From VXNE01 sp965261535 (GTDB lineage: Bacteria > Pseudomonadota > Gammaproteobacteria > Pseudomonadales > Azotimanducaceae), in contig OZ253469.1 in the NCBI GenBank assembly GCA_965261535.1, positions 2,790,001 through 2,854,000 on the forward strand: DNA of 64,000 bases. The letters are read 5' to 3'. Positions 58,145 to 64,000 of the stretch are shown here, piece after piece (position 1 is the stretch's first letter; each line of letters begins with the position of its first letter). The notes beneath the pieces are model-generated. The model did no database searches, had not been told where the DNA came from, and saw only the letters and a list, made by a program, of their open reading frames with translations. Both the position numbers and the translations under genes were made by a program.

Positions 58145-58281
58145 ATTAGCGCCACAAAATCCGTCGCCCCCGTCGGGTGCGCCGTGTTTTGCCCCCGCCC
58201 AAGCCCGACTGCTTCTTCCCAGCCGCCCGCCCGCCATCCCGTCGATCTTGCCGCTAATGCGGCAAGATCGACAGTGTGTTA
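58145..58281 (+). repeat. Dispersed repeat, family B (fullest copy) ending in a perfect hairpin
   Basis: TTAGCGCCACAAAATCCGTC, GCGCCGTGTTTTGCCCCCGC and the terminal hairpin define the family. The hairpin GTCGATCTTGCCGC (58241-58254), loop TAAT, then the exact complement (58259-58272), is a 14-bp stem and could terminate both smpB and the convergent RHH gene. Confidence 0.88.
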
Positions 58282-58593
58282 GCCCGAAAGCAGTGCCATC
58301 AGTGCATCGCGCTGATGCTGCGACAGTTGCCGGAACCGCCTGATCAGGTTGTCCTCCTGATCCGAAAGGTCGCGCCGGAAAGTCATCTCGATATGACGGA
58401 AGAACGGGGGTTCGATCTCCGCTTCGCGTTCGCCCGGCAATCCGCCCAGAGAACTTTCCAGCCGCGCCACGATTTCGGAGTTCATGCTCCGCCGATACCG
58501 ATGTGAGGTTTCCGCGATGCGTGCGTGGAGGCTCATCGGAAGCCTTACCACGAACTTGAATGTTCGGTCGCCTGGACTTTGTCGTCGAGCCAT
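58279..58593 (-). CDS. Arc-like ribbon-helix-helix DNA-binding protein
   Basis: The 104-residue protein begins MARRQSPGDRTFKFVVRLPM, with SLHARIAETSHRYRRSMNSE and IVARLESSLGG, an Arc/Mnt-type RHH domain. The C-terminal half is helical and charged (RHIEMTFRRDLSDQEDNLIR). It is probably a transcriptional regulator, perhaps of the divergent ABC operon 28 bp away. The start at 58593 matches family N-termini better than 58641. Confidence 0.8.
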   Translation of the reverse strand: MARRQSPGDRTFKFVVRLPMSLHARIAETSHRYRRSMNSEIVARLESSLGGLPGEREAEIEPPFFRHIEMTFRRDLSDQEDNLIRRFRQLSQHQRDALMALLSG

Positions 58594-58620
58594 CTCATGC
58601 ACCTCACGTAGACTTATAGT

Positions 58621-59331
58621 GTGTCCGAGGGGTTGAGACAAACGGGGCGGTATCGCGCCAGGACCGTTTTGACGGTTGAAGGGGTGGGCGTATGCCTACG
58701 CGATGGCGGCGCGAGGCGTTGGATCCTGCGCGATATCGGCTTTGCCGCCGAAGCGGGCGAGGTCGTCGCCGTGTGCGGCCCGAGCGGCAGCGGCAAGTCG
58801 ACCTTGCTGAACCTCGTCGGGGGACTGCGGATCCCGGATGAAGGTTCGATCCGCCTGAACATCGAGGCGGACGGGAAGCGGATATCGTTGCGCGTGCACG
58901 AGCTCTCCGAGGCCGAGCGCGTACGCTATCGACGTCGGCACGTGGGGTTTATCTTTCAGTTCTTCAATCTCCTGCCGACGTTGACCGTCGAGGAAAACGT
59001 GCTGCTCCCGAGGCGACTCAACAAACTGGGGGGCGGGTCGGCGCAGGCGCTCGAACGCCTGGAGCCACTCGGGGTGGGTGGCTTGGGTGGTCGCTTCCCG
59101 GACTCGCTTTCCGGCGGCGAACAGCAACGGGTCGCCATCGCTCGCGCGCTGGCGCACGCGCCGCCGCTGGTGCTTGCGGATGAGCCCACCGGGAACCTCG
59201 ACGCGGCGAACGCGGATCGCGTCGTCGAGTGTCTCTGGAATCAGGTGCGCAACGCCGGAGCGGCGCTCGTCATCGCGACACACAACGAGCGCATCGCCGA
59301 ACAGGCGGATCGCGTGGTCACGCTTCGCTAA
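58621..59331 (+). CDS. ABC transporter ATP-binding protein (LolD/MacB type)
   Basis: This 236-residue ATPase has Walker A GPSGSGKSTLLN, Q-loop HVGFIFQFFNLLPTLTVEEN, signature LSGGEQQRVAIARAL, Walker B VLADEPTGNLDA and the switch His in IATHNERIAEQ. It belongs to the LolD/FtsE/MacB branch that pairs with FtsX-like permeases, and the next gene encodes one. The start is GTG 58621. Confidence 0.95.
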   Translation: MSEGLRQTGRYRARTVLTVEGVGVCLRDGGARRWILRDIGFAAEAGEVVAVCGPSGSGKSTLLNLVGGLRIPDEGSIRLNIEADGKRISLRVHELSEAERVRYRRRHVGFIFQFFNLLPTLTVEENVLLPRRLNKLGGGSAQALERLEPLGVGGLGGRFPDSLSGGEQQRVAIARALAHAPPLVLADEPTGNLDAANADRVVECLWNQVRNAGAALVIATHNERIAEQADRVVTLR

Positions 59332-59348
59332 CCCACGAGAGGTCGGGC

Positions 59349-61964
59349 TTGCTGCTGCTGATAAAAGGACAACTGCGCTACCTTGCGCGGACGCCCGGCG
59401 CGACCCTCGCATCGGTGATAGCGACTGCGCTCGGGACGATGTCCGTTGTGGCGGTCCACCTGCTGAGCGAGGACATAAAGGCGGGGCTCGATGTCCAGGG
59501 AGCGTTGCCGATCCCGGGCTATACCCACGTGGTGCGCGGGACGGACCTTACCTGGGATGCGTATTTCGACGCGCGGGATCGATGGCGTCAGGGCCATGCG
59601 CCGCGCGTAGAGGCGATGATGCCTCTGATCGCGGGACAGGCGCTGGTGGATGGGCGTTCGTTGCGGGTGCTGGGCGTCGACATGCTTGCCGATGGGTATC
59701 CCGGTGCGCCGGGGCCGTTCAACGAAGACCCATCGGCGGGTGACTCGAGCCGGATGTTGCTCGGTGACGGCATCGTCGCGGGGAGGTCGCTTGGACTTGC
59801 GGCCGGCGATACCGTGCGTGCCGGAGGCATTGTGGTGGAAGTCGTCGCAGTGGCGGTGAATGCCGAAGACACCGTGTTCGCTGACATACCCACCGCGCTC
59901 GGAATTCTTGGTCGAACCGGTCCTAGTGCCATCCTGATCCGCGCGCGCGGGGGCGAACCGGCCATCGAACGCTGGTTTCCTGGAAGCACTGCGGCGTTCG
60001 ATATCGGGACAGCCATCGAACTCGGGCAAGGCCTGACCGCGCGAGCCCTCGACGAAACGGAGCCCGCGCGCCGCTTTGCGCTCGCCATCCTGTTCAATCT
60101 GGGGGCGCTGGGCGTCCTCGCGTTGTTCGTCGCCGCCTTCCTGATCTACCAGGCCAGCTATTCCAACATCGCGCGGCGACGACGGGAGCGGGAGCGGTTG
60201 GTCGCCATCGGCGTCGGCTCGGGGACGCTCGGGTTGCTGTTCGTCGCGGAAGGCGCCCTGATCGGGCTGGCCGGTGGCCTGATCGGAACGCTCCTCGGCA
60301 CGGCGCTGGCGGTGTTTCTCACGTCGATGGACTCCTTCGCCCTGAGCACCATCGCGGCGGCCAAGGGGGTTCTCGGGGGCGTCGGCGCAGGTCTCATCGG
60401 TGCCTTCGCGGCCACCCGGCAAGCAACCGCGCAGGGGCGAACGGGCGGCCCGCGCTGGATCGTCGCAGGTTTCGCCGCGGCCCTGTTTGCTTTTTCGGCG
60501 ATGTCAGACACCCTCGCTGCGGCGTTCGGCCTCATCTTCGCGCTATGCATGGCCCAGTTCGCCCTGTTGATGCCGGGCATCGCCGCCGCGCTGCGGCGCG
60601 TGATCGGGGGTCTCATGGGTCGAGTCAACCTTCTGGTGAGGGCGAACTTCAGGAGGTTCGCGGCGCTGTTGGGCGAGGTCGATATCGCTGCGAGCGCCTT
60701 GTCCATCGCCATTGCCGCCGCCATCGGCATGGGGGTCCAGGTCGAGAACTTCCGCGCGGACTTCTACAAGATGCTTGATCAGCGGCTTTGGCGCGCCCTC
60801 TACATCCAAAGCGAACGACAGGTCGATATCCAATGGCTGCGGCGACTGCCTGGCGTGACCGACGTTCGCTCCTACGGTAGAACCGAGGCGTTGCTGAACG
60901 GACGCCCCATCACCGTCACCCTCGCCGTCGGCGATGCGCTCGAAAGCCGACGCTACGGCTACGACGCGGCACTGGAAGGGAACAAACGCATCGGGGGAGC
61001 GTCAGCGACCGGGGGCGGTTGTTCCATGGTCGACGAGCGGGGACGGGCCAGGAGCCTTCAGCCGGGGAGCGCGAGGGGGTACCCCTCGCAAGAAGACAGG
61101 AGCGCGAGGGGGTACCCCTCGCAAGAAGACAGCGGCGCGAGGGGGTACCCCTCGCAAGAAGACAGCAGCGCGCGGGGGTACCCCTCGCAAGAGAAAACCG
61201 AAGCCGAAGGCGCCGGCTGCGGGGCACTGGAAGGAAACGTGATGCTGAGCGAATCCGGTGCGGTCGCACACGGCCTGGCGGTCGGCGCCAGCATTGAAAT
61301 AGAAGGCCCGCGGGGCACGCGCCGCGTCGGGGTCGCCCATGTATTCAGCGACTACGGCGCACCGTCGCCGCGCGTCATCGGAACGTTCGGAAACCTGGAG
61401 TCGATTTTCGATGGAATCGCCGTCGACCGAACATCCGTATTGACGACCGGGGCGAATACCGGCGCTTTGAAACGCGCGATCGCGCAACGCTATCCCAATG
61501 CGCACGTGCGCGACCAGGCGCAACTGCGCGAGTTGGCGCAGGCCGAGTTCGACCGGACATTCGAAGTGGCGGAAAACCTTACGGTCATCGCGCTTGTCGT
61601 TGCCGTCGCAGGACTCTACAACGCGCTGTCGGCGCTCGTGCTGCGAGCCCGCGACATCCATCGGTTGCTCTACGCCGCGGGCGTTTCGCGGTGGTCGATC
61701 GCCGGTCTCGCCGTGCAACAGAATCTGTTGATCGGCGCCGTGGCGGCAGCGGCCGCGGTGCCCCTTGGTCTCGCGATCGCCTACGTGCTATGCGCCGAGG
61801 TCAATCCTCGCGCGTTCGGCTGGTCGATCTCGTTCGGCATCGATGTTCGGGCACTGGTGACACCGATATTGCTTGGCATCGCGGCCGCATTGCTGGCGGG
61901 TATGGTTCCGATCTGGCGCGGCATCAGGGCGCTTGGGGGCGCTCCGGAACATGCGCTCCTGTAG
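59349..61964 (+). CDS. FtsX-like ABC permease with in-frame repeat insertion
   Basis: This permease of the MacB/FtsX/YbbP type has about 871 residues from TTG 59349 (LLLLIKGQLRYLARTPGATL). It has an N-terminal helix, a periplasmic domain, two FtsX permease blocks (IARRRRERERLVAIGVGSGT and later ALVLRARDIHRLLYAAGVSR) and C-terminal helices. Residues about 546-630 (60984-61238) are a translated copy of dispersed repeat A, flanked by a 15-bp near-duplication of GCACTGGAAGGGAAC. Removing it gives AALEGNVMLSESGAVAHGLA and a normal-length protein of about 786 residues. The insert is 255 bp, a multiple of three. It is the middle gene of an ATPase-permease-AttH operon. Confidence 0.88.
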   Translation: MLLLIKGQLRYLARTPGATLASVIATALGTMSVVAVHLLSEDIKAGLDVQGALPIPGYTHVVRGTDLTWDAYFDARDRWRQGHAPRVEAMMPLIAGQALVDGRSLRVLGVDMLADGYPGAPGPFNEDPSAGDSSRMLLGDGIVAGRSLGLAAGDTVRAGGIVVEVVAVAVNAEDTVFADIPTALGILGRTGPSAILIRARGGEPAIERWFPGSTAAFDIGTAIELGQGLTARALDETEPARRFALAILFNLGALGVLALFVAAFLIYQASYSNIARRRRERERLVAIGVGSGTLGLLFVAEGALIGLAGGLIGTLLGTALAVFLTSMDSFALSTIAAAKGVLGGVGAGLIGAFAATRQATAQGRTGGPRWIVAGFAAALFAFSAMSDTLAAAFGLIFALCMAQFALLMPGIAAALRRVIGGLMGRVNLLVRANFRRFAALLGEVDIAASALSIAIAAAIGMGVQVENFRADFYKMLDQRLWRALYIQSERQVDIQWLRRLPGVTDVRSYGRTEALLNGRPITVTLAVGDALESRRYGYDAALEGNKRIGGASATGGGCSMVDERGRARSLQPGSARGYPSQEDRSARGYPSQEDSGARGYPSQEDSSARGYPSQEKTEAEGAGCGALEGNVMLSESGAVAHGLAVGASIEIEGPRGTRRVGVAHVFSDYGAPSPRVIGTFGNLESIFDGIAVDRTSVLTTGANTGALKRAIAQRYPNAHVRDQAQLRELAQAEFDRTFEVAENLTVIALVVAVAGLYNALSALVLRARDIHRLLYAAGVSRWSIAGLAVQQNLLIGAVAAAAAVPLGLAIAYVLCAEVNPRAFGWSISFGIDVRALVTPILLGIAAALLAGMVPIWRGIRALGGAPEHALL
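60984..61238 (+). repeat. Repeat family A inserted in frame, with internal 33-bp tandem array
   Basis: The insert matches the repeat at 32614-32763 (GGAACAAACGC start, GGGGGCGGTTGTTCC, AGCCGGGGAGCGCGAG, AGCCGAAGGCGCCGGCTGCG end). It additionally holds four 33-bp units (61068-61199, TACCCCTCGCA at 61080, 61113, 61146 and 61179), each encoding SARGYPSQED plus one residue. GCACTGGAAGGgAAC at 60969-60983 and GCACTGGAAGGaAAC at 61224-61238 flank it. Confidence 0.92.
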
Positions 61965-63099
61965 TGGAAGCCCCCGGGGCTCGCGAGGCGCGGCGACCGT
62001 GCTTGCCGGCACATGGGGGCTGGTCGCTCTGCTTGCAATTTTTGGCTGCGAGGACACGAATGGCGCGCCTCACACCGGTAGCCTGCGTGTCGCAACGCTC
62101 CTCGGCGAACCGTCCGAAGCGGGATTCCGCACTGCCGACACCGTGCGACCCTTCGTATTTCCCCGCGACCATGGTGCCCATCCGCGTTTTCGCCAGGAGT
62201 GGTGGTATCTCACCGCCGCCCTCGAAGATACGGCAGGCGGGGGCGAATACGGTGTGCAGTTCACGCTCTTTCGCCGGGCAGTGGCCGGCCACAAGGGGGA
62301 CGGTCCCTGGCGCTCGGCGCAGGTATACCTCGGCCATTTCGCGCTGACGGATGTCGAACGCGAACATCATGTCGAAGCGGAACGGTTCGCGCGCGGCCAT
62401 CCCCGGCTCGCCGGGGTCCGGGCAGCCCCATTCGCCGCATGGATCGAAGGCTGGCGTCTCGAATCGAGGGGCGCGACCACCTGGCCCATGCGTCTCGTGG
62501 CGCGCGCCGAGACGTTCGGCGTCGACCTGGTCTTGCGCGATACGCGCGCGCCGGTGCCCCAGGGAGATCGGGGATTGTCGGCGAAGGGACCTGGCGCCGG
62601 GTCCTACTACTATTCGGTACCGCGCATCGCCATCGAAGGAACGCTTCGAATCGGCGATCGGGAAGTCGAGGCCGCGGGCCTCGGCTGGTTTGATAGGGAG
62701 TGGAGCACCAGCGGCCTGGGCGCCGGGCAGATCGGCTGGGACTGGTTCGCGCTGCAGCTTGACGATGGCCGCAGTCTCATGCTGTTCCAGATCCGGCGCC
62801 GGGACGGAGCGCGCGGCGCCTACGATCAGGGCATCCTCGTATCCCCCGATGGCAGCATGCGCGCGCTTTCGAGCGCCGATTTTGCGCTTTCCCCCGAGCG
62901 CGTCTGGCGCGACGATGCCGGCACGCGGTGGCCGATCCGCTGGCGGCTCGCCGTCGGGGACGAGACGTTCGTCGTCGACGCGGCGATAGAGGACCAGGTC
63001 ATGGATACTTCCATCCGCTATTGGGAGGGGCTGGTGCGGGTTTCGGACCCCATGGCCCGGGACCTGGGAAGAGGCTACATGGAATTGACGGGGTACTGA
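61951..63099 (+). CDS. AttH/CrtC-like lipocalin-family lipoprotein
   Basis: The 382-residue precursor has a signal with lipobox-like ALLAIFGC, then PRDHGAHPRFRQEWWYLTAA, YYYSVPRIAIEGTLRIG and GLGWFDREWSTSGLGAGQIG, with WDWFALQLDDGRSLMLFQIR. These are the hallmarks of AttH/hydroxyneurosporene-synthase-like double-lipocalin proteins. They are typically the third gene of ATPase-permease-AttH operons and probably handle a lipid or hydrophobic ligand in the envelope. It overlaps the permease 3' end by 14 bp. Confidence 0.92.
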   Translation: MRSCSGSPRGSRGAATVLAGTWGLVALLAIFGCEDTNGAPHTGSLRVATLLGEPSEAGFRTADTVRPFVFPRDHGAHPRFRQEWWYLTAALEDTAGGGEYGVQFTLFRRAVAGHKGDGPWRSAQVYLGHFALTDVEREHHVEAERFARGHPRLAGVRAAPFAAWIEGWRLESRGATTWPMRLVARAETFGVDLVLRDTRAPVPQGDRGLSAKGPGAGSYYYSVPRIAIEGTLRIGDREVEAAGLGWFDREWSTSGLGAGQIGWDWFALQLDDGRSLMLFQIRRRDGARGAYDQGILVSPDGSMRALSSADFALSPERVWRDDAGTRWPIRWRLAVGDETFVVDAAIEDQVMDTSIRYWEGLVRVSDPMARDLGRGYMELTGY

Positions 63100-63674
63100 T
63101 GCCGGACGAAGACGAACTGATATGGGACCGCGTGTCCTCCGAGCCGGGCCCGGACCTCGGGCTCCTGCGCGTGCGTTACGACTGGATGCGCCATCCCACC
63201 GGACGGCACACGCTGAAACGGCTGGTGCTGGAGTCTGTGGACTGGGTGAACTGCGTGGCGCTGACGTCCTCCGGACACTCCGTCATGGTTGAGCAGTTCC
63301 GTTTCGGCGTGGGCGCGTGCACCCTGGAAACGCCCGGCGGCATGGTGGATGCCGGCGAGACCCCGCTCGAAGCCGCGCAGCGCGAACTGCTCGAGGAAAC
63401 GGGATACGGCGGCGGCTCCTGGCGGTCGCTGGGTGCGGTGGAACCCAATCCCGCCATTCATGGCCACCTTTGTCATCATTTTCTCGCCACGGGGGTGGAG
63501 CGCGTCGCCGCGCCCGACCCCGGCGCCGGCGAGGCCATTGCGGTGCGATTGGCGACGCTCGACGAGATGAAACAGGCCATGGCGGACGGACGCCTGCGCC
63601 ATGTGTTGGCGCTGTCCGCTTTGAGCCGCGTATATGACCTGTTCGACTGTTCTGCCGTCAACTCTACGCCCTGA
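63099..63674 (+). CDS. NUDIX hydrolase
   Basis: The 191-residue protein contains the NUDIX box GGMVDAGETPLEAAQRELLE followed by ETGY, all catalytic Glu residues present. The beta-strand lead (RLVLESVDWVNCVALTSSGH, VEQFRFGVGACTLETPGG) resembles ADP-ribose pyrophosphatase-type NUDIX enzymes. The ATG overlaps the AttH stop as TGATG. Confidence 0.92.
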   Translation: MPDEDELIWDRVSSEPGPDLGLLRVRYDWMRHPTGRHTLKRLVLESVDWVNCVALTSSGHSVMVEQFRFGVGACTLETPGGMVDAGETPLEAAQRELLEETGYGGGSWRSLGAVEPNPAIHGHLCHHFLATGVERVAAPDPGAGEAIAVRLATLDEMKQAMADGRLRHVLALSALSRVYDLFDCSAVNSTP

Positions 63675-63831
63675 TTGGCGGGGCCACGTGCCAATCGATA
63701 TGAGTGCTTTCCCGTCCGCGGCGGGTATCAATCGGCGTCCAAAACGGATCTCTTTGTGCAGCGCGTGCCTCGAAGTGGGCTGAATTCGGCGGGAAAATTC
63801 ACAGGGATTGCTGGCTTTCGGAGGGAAAACG

Positions 63832-64000
63832 ATGGACAAACTCAATCCGCAACGGGTAAATCTGATCACGCTCGGCGTCGATGACCTGGCCCGCTCGCGA
63901 AAATTCTACAAGGCCCTTGGCTGGCGACCTACCGAGGATCTGCCGGAAGTGACGTTTTTCCGGCTGCGTGGCTGCATGCTCGGTCTGTTCGGACGGAACG
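63832..64000 (+). CDS. VOC-family (glyoxalase-like) protein, clipped by window end
   Basis: From ATG 63832, preceded by GGAGGGAAAACG, the frame reads MDKLNPQRVNLITLGVDDLA then RSRKFYKALGWRPTEDLPEV and CMLGLFGRN up to the window edge. This is the first beta-alpha-beta unit of a vicinal-oxygen-chelate protein. Function cannot be narrowed from 56 residues. Confidence 0.85.
   Translation, partial: MDKLNPQRVNLITLGVDDLARSRKFYKALGWRPTEDLPEVTFFRLRGCMLGLFGRN

Noticed and set aside
58114..58278. tmRNA gene near smpB
   Set aside because: The sequence is a repeat B copy; no tRNA-like ends or tag ORF were found.
61068..61199. 33-bp palindromic repeats, similar in size to CRISPR repeats
   Set aside because: No spacers between units and the array lies within an open permease gene and a known dispersed repeat.

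Overview
The window is GC-rich chromosomal DNA, most likely from a gammaproteobacterium, and probably an uncultured or symbiotic lineage. Three conserved gene neighbourhoods support this: dcd and mrp/apbC divergent from metG; an rnfABCDGE operon; and hrcA-grpE-dnaK-dnaJ-dapB next to recN-bamE-rnfH-ratA-smpB. The lineage guess is inference from gene order and gene content (LarA-like, luciferase-like and amidohydrolase genes, many repeats), not from a phylogeny.

Layout. 0-10.6 kb: a clipped transposase end, a membrane-anchored TonB-like protein, dcd, apbC, metG and the complete Rnf ion-pumping ferredoxin:NAD+ oxidoreductase operon. 10.6-19.4 kb: a YbjQ-type protein, then a surface-polysaccharide cluster (ABC-2 exporter permease, a sulfotransferase/coiled-coil/RgpF fusion, dTDP-rhamnose synthesis, a LicD/methyltransferase fusion), two small exported proteins and nth. 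19.5-35.3 kb: a peroxiredoxin with in-frame UGA at its catalytic cysteine position, tRNA-Arg, and scattered catabolic genes (two amidohydrolase types, luciferase-like oxidoreductase, transaminase, SDR, alanine racemase, epoxide-hydrolase-like enzyme, AGPS-like FAD oxidase, thioesterase, LarA-like racemase).

35.3-47.3 kb is an accessory region with little housekeeping content. It holds a RelE/CopG toxin-antitoxin pair, a lipoprotein, a solitary polymorphic-toxin domain with a coupled downstream gene, an integrase fragment, a resolvase fragment, two opposed long ORFs, a trypsin-like protease broken by an amber codon with a small companion protein, a complete IS element nested in an older repeat, a coupled pair ending in a HEPN protein, and gene-poor repeat-rich DNA.

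47.3-64 kb returns to the core genome: dapB, the heat-shock operon with two sigma-32-type promoters, recN, bamE, rnfH, ratA, an NSS symporter and smpB. These are followed by an ABC ATPase/FtsX-like permease/AttH-lipocalin operon with a NUDIX gene, and the start of a VOC protein.

The window carries at least three families of dispersed short repeats. One family has a copy inserted in frame inside the FtsX-like permease, where it has expanded into a 33-bp tandem array. Another has the same ends as the DNA around the complete IS and looks like a MITE. The observations most worth following up are the UGA-containing peroxiredoxin, the in-frame repeat insertion, the MITE/IS relationship, and the small coupled cassettes of the accessory region.
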